Assembly (NCBI GenBank): GCA_025331565.1
Contig: JAFREQ010000008.1
Location: 2,666,001 to 2,730,000, forward strand
DNA from: Holacanthus passer
Lineage: Eukaryota; Chordata; Actinopteri; Pomacanthidae
Direction of reading: 5' to 3'
Length of the DNA: 64,000 nucleotides
Shown: piece after piece, positions 14,080 through 28,554 of the stretch
Layout: every line of letters begins with the position of its first letter
Numbering within the stretch: the first letter of the stretch is position 1
Made by a program: the position numbers and the translations under genes
Notes under the pieces: model-generated
Told to the model about the DNA's origin: nothing
What the model saw: only the letters and a program-made list of their open reading frames with translations
Databases searched by the model: none

Positions 14080-14215
14080 TGTGCCTGGCTGTTAGGAACG
14101 AAACTGCCAGACGTGTTGGCATAGCAATCTGTAAAGGCGATCATTCTGCGTGATGGTGAGGTTGGCCTCTGGTATCACTCGCAGACAGATTAAATGATGG
14201 TTCATTCTCTGTGTG
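14080..14215. promoter_or_regulatory. Candidate conserved-type noncoding island
   Basis: Repeat-free, with GATCATTCTGCGTGATGG and CAGATTAAATGATGG homeodomain-like words. Confidence 0.2.
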
Positions 14216-17200
14216 TCCTTATGAGTCACTTGCAAAAGCCTGCTGTCCCTCTAACAGCCCATCCCATGTTGAAATGCAGGGAGACTTTTTATGATATTGC
14301 ACTGAATTGATTCAAGGTTTTTATCAGCTGTCAAAGCGACTATATTTCTTATATTGTATATCTTCACTTCTCTGTTTTAGTGCTTTATGATTCAGGTCTT
14401 TTCCATCTTTATTCTGTTCTTATGCCTGTTGTTTTTGAGCACCGCAGCTGGCGGAAAACTTTTGGATGCCAACTGTGTGGACATTGTCAGTCACAGGCAC
14501 AGCCGGCTTGCTCTACACTGCCGCAGGCGGTTGAGCAAGATAGGATGAAGCAAAGCTGAGCATATCTTTACAGTGGTCATAAAGGCACAATGAAGAGACT
14601 TCTTACTGCAGCTTTATGTCAGCTGGCAGCTGCTGCCGGTTCCAGCAAGTGCAAGTTACGGACAGGCACAATAAACAAGGGTATGAGAAACAGAGTATGT
14701 ATTTGTACTTGTATATTTGTGTATGTGTGTTAACTTGACCACACACAAAGTACTTTATACACTTGTATTATGATCTGCATTACGCAATGGAAATAAGAAA
14801 AGCTTGTTTAACTTCTCACCCTGTCTGAGCAGAATTCAGTCAAAACAAAAGTGGATTGATACGTCTAGGTTAAAAGAAAAATAAGCGTTACGGATGCGGA
14901 ATAATTTCTTAGCAAATGAATTGTAAGGTATGTCAGTCAGACTGGAGAGGCAAATGGCATGAAAATGTTCCCAAATTAGCACATTTGTTAAACATTCCCT
15001 CAGTTTATCTGCTTAGACGAGGCACGTGGAATCGCTGCTTTCTGCAGAAGTCAATGATCAGGAAAATGTGTTTTTGCATTCACTGTGTTCATGTTCTGCT
15101 GCGTGCAGGTAATGAGGTGGATTCGAATTCTCAATGGTGCAGGTGACTTGATCCTGTGCCAATGCAGCAGACACACCGGGGTCTTTTGCAGCCCACCTGG
15201 CAAATACTCATATGCACGCATATTGAAGCTCATCTGACTTCTTTCTATGTTGCCATGAGCTCTCCACTCAAATTCAAATCATGTGCACTGGCTGCATTTG
15301 CAAAGTCTCGATAGCTCTCAAGACAATATATTTTTGCATAGTTTCTATTATTGACAAATTATGTATCCAGTGTCCATCTCTGCCTGAATAAGTGTTTGAA
15401 CCCACTCAGCCATGAAAACTGACTTCCTCCTCATGTCCAAAAAATACATCATCACAATACCCTAAATATAACGTTTGTAATAAAAGTTGTGCAACATTTA
15501 TAGAGATTACGTTATTGTGGACCAGAAATAGTCCCAACATACAGTTTTGCATGTCCTAGTATTTAAATGCACAATGTCTAGAACTGTGTTAGTGAATCAA
15601 AGTGTAAATAGTGTTGGATAGTAACTCATTCTTTCCCAGCAAAGAGTGCAACAAATAATATTACAGTTTAAGAATCATTTTGACAAAGCACTACTTAACT
15701 TCAAATTTCAAACAAGCAAACTTCACTTTCTTTAGGTAGAACCATTCTGACAACTTTGACTTTATCAAATACTTGGACAACAATTAACACTACTAAGACA
15801 TTGTTTTTCGATCCATTGACATAAGACAAAATTGATTTAGCATCCTACCTGTTGAAGGTAAGAATCAATACAATTTTTTATAGTAAAAATGTAATCAAAT
15901 CATAGAGAACAACAAAATAACATTACTTGCAATGTACACAAACTATCCTCGTCAGTTAACATGACATTAAATGAATACAATACATATATCCAAGACAAGA
16001 CCAAATGAACCAAAAATACAGAGCGACAAGGATGAAGACAGAGTCTGTCAGTGAGTCATAGAACAGTCCACAGTAATCCTTTCTTTTCAAACTGCAAACA
16101 GAGAACATGCCAACTTTCTCCCGCCAATTTTAAGATCTGTGTGTTGCAGCTATTGAACTGTGGCAATCGGTGTCTTAAGTAAACACTAAGTAAGCCACGC
16201 CGCTGGTGTTTATACAACCCTGACCTGCCGGCTAAGAAAGAGATAGAAAGAGAAAAAAGACAGACAAGGAGAAAAAGCTGTGGAGAGCAAGTCGTAGCTG
16301 AAATAATCAATAACAGGAAGGAGTGTGTTTGTGTCTTAAATTTGTCACATTATATCACTGCCTGACATCACTGATCTGTTTTTAGAACATGACGTTTCAG
16401 GAACATTTACGTTCAACCTGGCCTCATCTGAGATCACAGGTGTGCCTCTGACAAGTCTGGCCTCATTCTGGCAGCAACAGGTTGTCGACAACGCGTTGAG
16501 CCTCACAGGAAACAGACCTCCACCAAGTTCACTCGCAGCTTGAAATCCTCCTGTCGAAATGATGTCTTTACTGCTCAGCGTCCGTTACCAGCAGGCTGAG
16601 ACCATTGACCTGTTTAACCCTGTAGAACATGAACATTGATTTGTCTTCTAAAGTTGTTGATAGAGCTGTATGTAATTCCACTGCGATTTCATTTCATTTC
16701 CTCCGTCTACCTTGGACTTAAGCTGCAGCCTGAGATGGTGATATCCTAAGGGGGTTAATAAACTCAAATGTTAATAGCATCACATTATATTGAGTTATTT
16801 TGTACCTCATTATACCATGTTACTGTTTTTTAATTACTCAGAATTAAGTTATGAACCGTTTTTTTAACAGCATAATAAACTAATCCAGTATCAATGTAAA
16901 GAAACATCTTTTCTGTATTGATTTTTTTTTTTTTTTTTTTTTTTTACATTAGAGAGGTGAAAGAAACAAAACTGCTACTGCAAGTAAAAATGACAGTATA
17001 AGCAATAACAGGCTCTCACTTCATTTTCCAAGGACCAATTTTTTTTTAATCATTTTTACTGCCATTTCAAAATACATGAAAAGTCAGTGGAAGAGCTGGT
17101 GGCATCATAATTTTCCTATTAAAATAAAAGCTAACTCTGTATTTGTGTTTACCTTTTGCCTTTCGCCCCTTGAAACATCTGCCATTACTGGAAACTCTTT

Positions 17201-18624
17201 CAGTTTTGACTCAATGGTCTTATTTGAAAATTTAATCAACTTCTCTCAAACTTATTTATGCTTAAAGTCCTACAATCATTAAATGTACTACATGGTGATT
17301 TATCCCTCTGAACAGAAGTTTGTGCACCCTGGTCTCTTGTTGTATTTCCAGCTTTACTTGCTTTTCTGCTGAGGCCTCCTGGCTTGCACTGTGATTATGG
17401 TATTGATTAGGCACAGACAACTCCAGCACACTCTGACCCAGCCATTGTACACTGGAGCAAAGGTTATCCTCAGAATTATCTGGCATCTGAACATTGACTT
17501 CTCTCACACAGACACACACAACTGTGCATAAGAGTAAACGTGTACGTGCGGGGTAAACAAGTAGATGTAGATGCACACACACATACTTTTATGGGTGAGC
17601 AGGTCTGTATCTATTTCTTTTCTCAGGCTAGCTCTCTTTAAACACACAACCTTTAGTCAAAGAAGGACAGGAGACAATCTTGGAATAGTTTTCACAAGAC
17701 AGACATTTTAACTTTGATGATGATGAGGAAGATTGATGATGGTCTGGTGTGGGAAAACATTTTTTCTGATTCGTATTTTTTCCAGTGAAAAGTTGGCTGT
17801 GAATAAGATTTTCTTTCTTTCTTCTTTTTGCATCCCTGACCTTCACCTTCAGGAACATTCATGTTACGAGCTCTTCCAGCTATCATACCACCCTGTTTAA
17901 AGAGCTGCAACCTGTTTCCTATCCGCTGTGATAACTCCCACAACAAGCATCGTTCGCAGCTCCGAGACTTCGCATGGCAACGTTCGCAGCCTCACAGCCA
18001 GCACAAAGGTCAAACTCCTCTAACTTAAGAGATTTCGAGACAAAACAGCGTAAAGGCTTTGAGCCGTCCGCTGGCGAAAAAAAAAAGAGAAGAAACTGAA
18101 TCTATCAGCCTCGTCATTTCATCTTGAAAAACACGGCACCTGCTGTGGCGCTGAGCATTCACAAGACATCAGAAAGACAAAACGCTGGAGTGGCGTCTAT
18201 CTGACAGAATGCCCTCGGGCAGGGTGTCTGAAAGCACAGAGAGAGAGAGAAATCGAGGAGAGAGGATAGAGGCACTCTTTAGCTGAAAAAGTCAAGTCGC
18301 TTGGAGAAGACAGACAGTGGTAAAAAACAAAATCTCTTGCCCTTTAAAGGAAGACGTACAAGAAGCGCACAGTGATCGTGACATGGCTGGTAGATTTTAA
18401 CATTTTAACAGTGCGTGTGCTTTACGCCTCGCTTCATGCAAACTGTGAGCTGGACTGCAAAGTTTCAGGCCGAGTCAGGGACCATAACCAGACTGAAGCG
18501 TAATAGCATGCAGAGAAACGGGGCAACGTACACCAAGTGTGGGTTATTGCCACACAAACTTTTGGTTCAATGAATTGATATCAACCTGTGATGTCTATAA
18601 ATAGCTCACCAGTACAATCCTACA
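14216..18624. other. No gene seen
   Basis: AT-rich unique sequence with poly(T) at 16922-16945 and CA-rich bits at 17510-17585. Frames on the minus strand at 17262-17946 are short and low in information. Confidence 0.5.
16922..16945. repeat. Poly(T) tract of 24
   Basis: Longest uninterrupted homopolymer in the window. It could be the reversed poly(A) tail of an old retroposed insert on the minus strand, but no body is recognised. Confidence 0.9.
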
Positions 18625-18672
18625 ATTTCATTCAGCAGACGCTTTTATCCAAAGCGACGTACATCTGAGTAG
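18625..18672 (+). repeat. Teleost interspersed repeat fragment (core 'ttttatccaaagcgac')
   Basis: The phrase 'cattcagcagacgctttt' followed by 'atccaaagcgacgtacatc' is one of the most widespread interspersed-repeat motifs in ray-finned fish genomes. Only about 48 bases are clear; flanks are decayed. Confidence 0.7.
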
Positions 18673-20689
18673 TTTTGATCAGTAGTAATATATTAAAACG
18701 ATTCGCGCAAGCTACCCAGACTTCAAAAGCAGAGCATGTAAAGGTAACCTATCAGTGATGATAAAAATAGGTACTGATAGATAAAAGCATAGTTTTTAAC
18801 ATGAAATTATACCTTTAATGGTGCTGACATTCTGCAGACACCAGAATCCAACAGCGAAAGCACTCAGATGTTTCCTTCTAATCACACATAATCAGGGACT
18901 AGCTCACAAAATGTATTATAATCTAGTCGTACTGACATGCACTGACCCACAACCAGGTGTACTTAAACCTGCAATATTTTTTTGGCCACTTGGGGCAACC
19001 AGTTATGGACGCTCTGTTTTGCAACTCCTGAGGAAAGAATAAAAAGTCTCTTTAGCTGCTAAAGCTCCCTTTGCCTGTCTTTTCGGCTGATAATAATAAT
19101 AGTAATAATACAGGGAGGTTTTAAAACTCTCTCGCCAAAACCAGCTGCTTCCTATGGCTGATTATATGAGAGCAATGGAAGCGAACTAAAAACAGTAAAG
19201 TTGCTGGAAAGAAATTCAAAACAACGAGCTGAAAGATGCCACAAGGCTCCATAAAACTAGATCATTCTCAGCTTGTTCATCACAACCTCTTTCACAAATG
19301 GTCATTGTTAATATAAAAGTCTTGATTATAGCTGCTTTAAAAAAGTGGGTTAAGAACATCCCTGTCTGTATCGGCGTATAAACATTGCCACTGGCTGTAA
19401 CCTATCTCTGGTATGTATGCTGACCTCCAGATGTTGATCCCTGGAGAGGTGAACATGCAGGGCTGCAGAGCTGACAGGGACGAGCGAATTAAAACACTGA
19501 AACCCAGAAAGAGATTTGCGGCCAGCGTCGTGACGTCCCACAGGTGCAGGGGGCTTTTCATATCACACTTCATATATTATGTGTGTTTCACTAGAGGAAA
19601 TAAAACATCTCGCAGCCCCTCCAATAAAACTGGAGATTTGTTACTTTAATTGTTACCATGCGTCAGTGAAGGTTGAGCAGGGCGACACAGATGGGGCAGA
19701 TTTATTGGAGCAAATTGAGAAGACGAGAGGAACCTGCAGTACACAGATGACTTTTAGCAGCTCACGCCTCGCTCTTCTGTTTTGTTTTTATTGGTTAAAT
19801 AATGTGATTCATTGCGATGTAATTGAGAAATGTGATGACATATTTTGAGAGACTGAAAGTAGAGCTTAGATTTGCGCAATTAAGGTATTGCAAAGGGACG
19901 GCTGAGATATGTGTGTGTGCATGCAGGAATATGAAATCCGTCGTTGAGTGAAAGACGGGAAAATTTAAAAAAGTATTGCTCTGACAGTAATAATAGATAT
20001 ATACTTTAACAATACTACTAGTATTACTACTACTAATATAATAGCAATGATAATAATAAAGTACTGGACATTAATATATATATAAGAAGAAGACGGAGAA
20101 AGTGCAGAAAGAGTTGTGGTGCTGCAGGAAGATAATTGCCAAGATAAGGAGAGGTTATAAAGGGTCGGCAATTATTTTTTTTCCCTCCATCTTTCTTATG
20201 GCTAATTCTGGTCAATTTCCGTTTCCTTCATTGCACACGCTCAGTCCTCTTTCTCTTCATTTCTTTCTCTGTCTTCATATTATAGGAAAAGAATTAAAAT
20301 ACATCAACTATGGGGACAAAGTTTGACACAGATTTGTGGGAGTATATATATTTGTGTGTGTGTGTGTGTGTGTGTATTGATAGGACATGTACGTGACGAT
20401 AGTCCAAACCTGCAGCCAGATTGATAATGTTAGGAATGGGTTCAAGTGTTTTTTTTGGATATATAATCTATGAGAAGATTGATTTACTGATTGATGTGTA
20501 GTGAATTGTTAATTTTCCAATTCAGATCAATTGGGGTTTTTTTTGGCGATAATCAATGAAATGATTAAACCTTTCCTGTATTTGGCTGGAATGTAGATTT
20601 GTGAGATGTCACCAAGTAAACAGAATTTTTTTAAATTAATTTTTGAAGATTTTTTTTTTTTTTTAAATTAGCAAATCTAATCGAATCAA
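18673..20689. other. No gene seen
   Basis: Unique sequence with an ATA/ATT-rich patch at 19985-20090 and (GT)n at 20355-20375. Confidence 0.5.
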
Positions 20690-21590
20690 ATAAATATTAT
20701 TCTTATTCTGGGTTTTTGGCAGGTTAGGCACAACTCTGGTTCACCTATAAATGAAAGCCCCCTTCACTGAGAAGCTGGCCAATCACATTTTAGGATAATG
20801 GAGTAGCACCTGAGGTAGCCAATTAGATGCCACCCTAGGCCACTTCCTGGACAGGACCCTGTGTGTAAATTCACAGGTCCACTGTGTTTTTGGAGGTGTT
20901 CCAGAGTTGTCTATGGTGGATTGTAAAGTTTTGAGGTATTTTTTTTAAAAGCTGAAGACTGTGATCAATTAGTTTGGATTATTTAATTCTGAGGACTAAA
21001 GTGCATTATCAGTTATGTTATTTTTGGATTTGATTAAGGATTTCAGCTGCAGGTATTGAAGGAACAGGTCCCACCTTCTGCATTGTGTCTTTGAAGGATC
21101 AGAACTGAAAGAGGAGACAAAGATGCAGAACTCCTTTTTCTACCCATGTAAAGGAGCAGAGGTTCTTAGCTGGAAAGGCTGAGCCAAATAGGGCGAACAG
21201 TGTTGACTTAGTGATTTCCACTTCCCACAAGGCCGTCGGATTTATGGACTTTACTGGGTTTTCCAATGGAGAAATGCTATTTTCCATGAGCAAATAGAGA
21301 GGGGCAGAGTGGGCATCCATGTCTGGTTCCCCAGTGAAGTGTGAAACTCTGGGAGGTCATCAAATAATAGCAACTGTGGCACTTGTAAATGGGGCAACTC
21401 ATTTGTAATGAAACTGCACACTATACGGTTCCAAGCTTGAAACTTACTCCTCACTAAATCCTTTCTCAGCAGTCTTAAATTTATTAGATATCTGGATATA
21501 ACACTGAACTTATGGGATCGTTTAACACAATCTACTCCCTTGGCTAAGTATATAAAATGTCTAATTAACTTGAAAACCATATTTTCCTAA
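20690..21590. repeat. Possible degraded transposon, unidentified
   Basis: This 900-base block lacks microsatellites. On the minus strand two frames, 21251-21580 and 21099-21320, overlap and encode similar residues at the join (SICSWKIAFLHW and YLLMENSIS are the same DNA read in two frames). That suggests a formerly continuous coding region broken by a frameshift, as in a dead LINE. No catalytic motif is visible, so the assignment is tentative. Confidence 0.2.
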
Positions 21591-24129
21591 CACTGTCCTA
21601 CAATGAAGACCAAGGATTTTTTTTTTTTTTCGCTTTGGTTTTCTTTTTTTAATCCTCATTCCATGAAGTTTTAATTAACACAACTAGGATTCAGTGTCCT
21701 TTAATGACATCGCTTGGAGGAGACATTCATACTCATTAACGATCAATAACTCTTATACTAAATGAGAAGTGAGCACAATGGTCTCCAGCATTGGCGAACA
21801 GTGAGAAGGTGTGTGTGAATGTTATTCATCTCATAATTTCCTTTTTGAAAATGTTATTAGGAAACAGAGATACACATCAGACGGGAAGTGTGAGACTGAA
21901 GGACTGTACTGACTCTCCATTAACACCAGTTTATGTCATATCATATCAGAACTGAACGACTGAATCAGGTTGAAACTTTTTCTGGTGCGACAACTTTGCC
22001 ACTGCTCACACCTGAACAACGTCTTTCAAACACGGCGTGACTCATGAAACACAAACCGGTTTGCTAACATGGAAGACTTTTTCTTGTAAAAATGACTGAC
22101 AGTGTAGACGACAGCGTTGAAACACGTTTCTAATTTAAACTTGTAATGACTGTGATGATCTAAATGACATGTCATTAATACAGTGAAGTTATTCCTGGTC
22201 CCAACATTTTCACTTTCCAAGACACACTGTGTCGATCTTATCTGGAAATGTGCTCAATGGAACTACAACCAATATTTCATATGGATCTCATGTCCCCATG
22301 CAGCCAAACATCGGTGTGTTTTCTTTTGCCACAAGCACTGTTAAGAAAACCAGTCAGAGAGAGGAAGAGAAAAATAGAGAGAAAAAACTAATTACTTGCT
22401 GATTATGCATCAAGTTCAAATGGCTAAGAAATGTTTAAAATGCAGTAGGCCTACACTTGATTTGCAAATTCTATATTATTTAAATCAGACGTCCCCAAGA
22501 ATTTTTAATGTGATTTCCACCATGTGTTTAATAATATTAAACTACAAAATTTCCATTTAAAAAAAAAATAAAACAATCATTTTTGTACACTGCCATCATT
22601 TTTCAAAACAATACACATCTTATTAAACTGTCCAACCTACTTGCTGCAGCACTGTTGCAATAACATCGAGACAAGAAGGCCAAGTATCTCCGCACAGTCA
22701 GTCAGATGATGTAAACTCATGACTTTGGCCCAGTTTAAGGGCTAAGAGTGACAATCATGAGGCCATGTATTCTAGTGGCTGCCCATGTGCTGACAGAATC
22801 AGGCTGCCCGGTCCCCTCACCACAGTGTGGACCCCTGATCCTGAGAAGCATTAATATTCACGGGGCAACCATAACTGATGCAATCGCTTTTCTCACACAC
22901 ACACACATTTGTCAAATAAATTCATTCTGGATTTGACTTTATGTCTTTGCAGCTGACAGCGTTGTTAAGCGTTGTGCAGCTCTGTATTAGTCGTAAAACA
23001 TATATTATTGTTGCCGGTAGCGGTAATAGTGCTGCTTGAGGGGCTGTATTGATGAAAGGACTAATGCCTCTGACTCCGAACCATGGATTTTCACTGGGAC
23101 TGTGGCCAAGTAGCAACAAGAAGATATAGTATAATAAGTTTAAATTTACAAAATGTAAATGCAATATCTTGAATTAATTGATGTCAGTGTGGGTTAATAG
23201 AAAAACAGAATGCATATTTGTGTGAGCATTTCCATAAGTGAGGTCTTCTGATTATATAATTTCTTAATGCTTTTGAATACTTCGGGATTAATATCCTTTG
23301 TATTTAGTTTTCTTCTTGAATTGTTCATCATTTTGAGATGTTTATCATCTCAAGTGAGTTGGATTGTTAACCACATGACATCATGAAACCCATTTGTATA
23401 TATAGAGTGAAGGTGTGATGACAAGTTTTAAACATCTTGATCCAGATGTGGTTCAGAGTCAGGACAGAGGTGTTATGCTTTCCATCGACGCTGTTTTCCA
23501 GTAGCTCTTACATGTGATGAGTGTATAACACACTTTCTATCGTCAGTCCTACTCAAACATGCACCACTACAACAGTAAAAAACAGTGTACTTTCCCTTTA
23601 ATACATACAGCTTTTCTCTAAGATCCACAGAGACGTAAAACTACCTGCAGGAACTCAGCACTTTATCCTTCTCCTCTTGGATCAATAGGGAAATAATTGC
23701 ATGATTACACAGTGCTATAAAAAAGAGATTCCTTAATTATTTACAGCGCTGCAATAAACATAAATCAAACATGAATAAAATTACTCATGGAGACTGGAGA
23801 CTCAGTACAGTCATGGGTACTTGTACTACACAGTGTTTTTATTATTACTGTGCAGTTGAGGTCCACGCTACTTCATCCAAGCTCCCGTCTGATTTAATTG
23901 TCCTTAATGTTGCATCTTCCTGAATATATTTCCCATCTTCCTTCACTGTATGTCTGTCCATCTGTCTATGAGTTGCCCTCCTTCCCTCTCAGGAGACGGT
24001 AATGGGATCTTAGCAGAAGTCTGATTAAAAGGACACTTCCTCCTTGGAGACCACCCGACAGTTTCCCTTTTTTCTTCCCCTCTCTTCCTCAGAGCGTCAG
24101 AAACCTTGGGTATGGGAACAGAAGGGCCT
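21591..24129. other. No gene seen
   Basis: Unique AT-rich sequence with T run 21617-21630 and A run near 22560-22570. Confidence 0.5.
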
Positions 24130-24215
24130 GATAGCGGGCTCACGCAGCGCAAGCTAATTAAATTAAGCCTCCTTTAATAAAAAGAGGAAGTGAACTTAAC
24201 GCTTTTATCCCAACT
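24130..24215. promoter_or_regulatory. Homeodomain-rich island
   Basis: GCTAATTAAATTAAGC beside CTTTAATAAAAAGAGGAAGT (ETS-like GGAAGT). Unique sequence. Confidence 0.25.
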
Positions 24216-25729
24216 CCGCCATCAAAGGAAGAGGAAAAATAAGGCAGCAAAGGGGAAAAACACACAACCTGGAGATATGAATTTCTTCCTGTTACGTTAC
24301 GTTCGCGCTACCCCTGAGCTACGTTCAACCTTGTGCGGAGGAAAAAATAAAAAAAATAAAAAAGAAGTAAATTGTTTTTAAAGAGTAAAGGAGTTCATGA
24401 AGACGAGAACTCTTGAGAAACCATTACAAACTTTTCTCGTCTCGCAGCTCAGGGTCGTCTTTGTAGTCACAATTATTTCCGCATGTGGTTGAAAGTCATG
24501 TGCATCACACACCCCCGCCTTGTGTGTGTGTGTGTTTGCTGTGGAATGACACTTAGCGAAAATGAATGTGTTGAAAGCACTTCTCCACCCTTGTGCCACC
24601 AGAGCACGGCAAATCCTGGTTGTTTTAATTACAGCTCAATGATGTCTGCACGCCTGAGACTTACTAGCAGGTCCTGCTGGGTAAACCGTGTTTTCAGGGT
24701 GATGAGCTTCTGTAGAGAGTTTGAATTTTTAGCATTTCATAACAAAGAATTGTCGACTAAATATGTAATGAAGTTAGGGACCTAGTAAAAATCCTTTAAT
24801 CTTAATAGTGAAGGAGAAACAATTTGGGGCGGTGGTGGCCTGAAGCATAGATAAAAGAATTTATGGTTGGAGGAATTCAGCGTATTCCTTGCATTGCAGG
24901 GGGAAATGCCCCTTTAACCTGTAGCTATGAGAACTGAAGTATGCCCTTCAACACTTGGCAGTTTGCTTTCATATTCTGAATCTTTTCAGTGGAGCAAAAG
25001 GCTTGTGGACTTAAGTCTGAGTCCATCGCTTTCCATATCTGGGAAGGAGGAAATGAAAGGTATTCGAGTGGGGCAAAGGGCAGAAGGAGAAAGTCAAAGA
25101 GATTATCATAAATTTACATGATCAAACTCTCTGCTTTATATGCAGTAAGTTTGAAAATCCATGAGGAGTAGAAAACAAGTGCAATAAAGGGACTATATCT
25201 AATATATATGGCCGAGTCAGAGGATGATCATCTACAGGGTTGTGTATGATTTCCACAAACAATATGAAGTTAAAACCCAGCTTCTTGTCGTTTCCATGAG
25301 TCAAATCCCACTGACTGCGTGTCGTGGTATACCAGGTCAGCGGTAGAAGAATCTGACACGGGGCATAAGGAAGGAGAAGGAAGTGCTGTTCTGCTTTGGT
25401 TCAACAGGCCAAAGACAGAGAACGAGAGGGAAGCAGGGAGAAAGAGAAAGAGGAGAAAAAGAGCCTCTCCTCTCATCCTCATTATGTAAACGAGGTGCAT
25501 GACTGTTCAGTGGATCCCTCGAGAGTTAATTACCAGTGGCTTCTCAGCCTAATTGGCTGAAACTGAAGAATTTGCCATTTCTTATTCCCATGCTCACTCT
25601 TCCCTACTCCCCCCTCTTTCTCTCTCTTATTTTGTCTTTCTCTTTGTTTCTCTCTCTCACACACACGAGCACATTTCCCTCTCTTCAACCTGTTTTCTTG
25701 TTTTCTCCTCTCTCCCTCCTCGGCGTCGG

Positions 25730-25870
25730 CCTTCCAGCTTAGCTTCATGCCAGTCGAAAAATCTGGCACTGATGCTTAATTTGAGCATCTGCTCCAGCTG
25801 GCAGTGGATAAGCAGATTTTTACATTGCTAATTCCAGCTATTTGGCTAGACTAATCACTACTGGATAAAG
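25730..25870. promoter_or_regulatory. Regulatory island with hairpin GATGCT…AGCATC
   Basis: GATGCT-TAATTTG-AGCATC at 25771-25789 is a perfect 6-bp inverted repeat around a TAATTT core, followed by CCAGCTGG (palindromic E-box), GCTAATTCC and GACTAATCAC. Confidence 0.3.
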
Positions 25871-28530
25871 AAGAGAAATGGGGGCTGAGAGTCACCCATC
25901 ACTTAGAAACAAAAAAGAGATAGTGAGAGCTGGCATCTCATCTATTTCTAAATTGATGCAAATTAAATTCAAAAAGACAGGGATAACAAGTTTGAAGTAT
26001 ATGAAAGTGGGCAATGCTGTGAGGAAATATTAATAAAACAGGGCAGGCAAGGAGGGGAACCAAGGGATCCACAAGGCTTTGATTTTCATAGGACAGCCAA
26101 AGTAACCGAAAGCTATTTTGGACATGTCATGCACAAATAAATACACACTCTCTCACTCTCTCTCGCTCTGTTCACTCCAGACGTATGCGATGTGTCTTTG
26201 CAAGTCATCGGTTAATACATCCATCCACATACCGCGGCCTCGACTGCCATGTTCAAGGGTGACGGGCCTTGTGGATTACTGATGTGACAGACAACCTCCA
26301 GTCCGGTCGGCTGAAGTTTGAATGGAGTCACCGGCACTGCACTGGCCAAATGTTTCAAGTCTGACTATTGTTAGAACAAAGCAAGAATATTTTCAGGTAA
26401 TAAAAATCTCATACTTTGCATTTTTTAAGATAACAAACAGCAAAGCCTTGGATTTTACAATGATTTGTATGATCAAAATCCAAGCAGCAGAGGCCAAGAT
26501 ATCCTGACTTCCCTTCTTCTTAAGTATGACTTAAGCTCCAAAAATGCAGAATCCCACATCCCATAATGTTAAATACAACATAGTATTTTTTCTTAATGCT
26601 GTTGCACTAAACTTTAATTGCTAAACTTGATGATGAAACAAAGCTGTTTGTGCTACAGAACATATAATTTTGGAAGATCATTTTCAGCATAGAAAAAAGT
26701 GGCATGACTTTCAACCAAAGCCACAAGCTGAAATCTATATGCTATGTGGGCCACAAGGAAGTCCTGACCAAAAACACCTCGAAGAGAAATTATAAGGTTT
26801 TCACATGACAGCAGGCGCTACGCAGCCAGCTTCACAGGTAAAACTGGCTGGTCGAGTAGAGCTGATGGTTAGAAATGATTCAGACAAACACCTCATTCGG
26901 CTGACAGCATTTTGGCAACCAGCAGCATCTGTGATTTCTCTGTTATATTTAATTCCCCCTTGTGTTTTCCCTCAGTTTTAATTTGTTTTATAGGCACGAT
27001 ATAAGGTTGTTCTATTCACTACTGTCCCCACTCCTCCTGCTGTCATCTTAATATAGTCTGTATTAGTCAAATATGATTTATGATTAGTGACAATGGAGGA
27101 CAGGCTGTTGTGTTTATGTGGTAAAAAGTAAAGGTGATGTTTTCATTAGTTAGTTCAGGTACTGGAGCATGGATCACAGGCAAAACAGGCACACACACAA
27201 AAAAAAAAAGTAATTTTCTAATAGAAACGACATCTGAAATGAAAGCAAACCAGAGCCTGAGTAATAAATGTTCAGTAAAACACAGCATTAAAACTGGAAG
27301 TCAGTCAATTTGATGTCCCTCAATTTGCTGGAGAAAACAGAGACAGTGAGAAAAACACTGAGGGACTTAACGCCACTTTTGTATTGTATAAACACTGATC
27401 AGGCCCTGGCAGTGGTGTGCGGACAAAATATGATTAACTGTGCTTGTAGTTCAAAGGCCCAGCACAAATTCGAGCTGCTCTATGCGGCATATCTGTACCT
27501 TCACAGCTGCGTTTTTAAAGATAACCGCCATATTCAACGTGTGCCGCGCCGAAATACTATTTATTCAGTGTAATGAGCAGATATTAAAGAGAAAATGAGA
27601 AACCATGAAAACAGAGGGACGGGGAAGAAAAGAATGACAGAAAAATAATAATGATAAAGGTAGAATAAAGAGGGAAAATAAAGACATTAAGCACATGAAA
27701 GGAGGAGGGTTTTTTTTTTTTTTTTTTAAGAAATGTCATTAGCAACTTTCTTTATGGCCTGAAAATGTCAGACGCTCATCAGACTGCGCCGTGTCTAAAC
27801 TATGGAACAATTCATACTTTTCTTTCCCACAGCAGACTTTACTGTATGAAGCAGGCTAACTCTTGACGTAGACACAGATCCTGAAATGTTTTCCCCTTTG
27901 TATGAAAAGCAAAAGGAGCTGCGTGCACCTGAAGAGGAGGCTGTCCAAAGACGTGAAGGTCAACATTTGAGAAGTCGCAGCGGATTGCCACAAGAACTTT
28001 TAACATCTTCAGCCTCCTTCAAGAAGAACATTCTTATTTTTCTTTGTAAATAAACAGAGTTACAAAAGAACCAAGGATAATCTGGCCACAACATGTTCTG
28101 CCATTCCAGCTATAAGAGGAAGTTGGGATCACTGACTTGACCAGTGAAACCCAGTCCATCAAAATTGGCCTAATTTATTTCCCTATGGGTCCTGTTTGGT
28201 GTGAAGACACAAGTTTAAATCTAAACCTGCAGCAAAACAGTCTGAATAGTAGAAATCTGTTTACACTGGAGTGAGGCAGAAAATGTAGTAATATGTCATA
28301 ATGATGATAAATTACATAAATAAATTCCAATAATGCAAAGTTAATATGTTGTGAACTGTTTGCTCTATTTGTCCTGAACGTAACTTACTAACCACAAAAT
28401 GCAATTATGTTTTTCCAAAACATAAAAATCTACAGTGCACACTCTCGGTTTCTACAGTCTCCCCTTGCTCTGTCTCTCAGCTTTTTTTTTTTGCTTTCCC
28501 TTGTATTAATAAATAAAGGATAATCAAAAA
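25871..28530. other. No gene seen
   Basis: Mostly unique. A small CpG-bearing patch at 26230-26310 may be regulatory. T run at 27711-27728. Confidence 0.45.
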
Positions 28531-28554
28531 TGATTAATTAATTGATTAATTAAA
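28531..28554. promoter_or_regulatory. Two tandem PBX-HOX-like sites
   Basis: TGATTAATTAAT and TGATTAATTAAA stand head to tail with no gap. TGATTAAT matches the PBX-HOX composite consensus. The tract could also be an AT-rich simple duplication. Confidence 0.3.
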
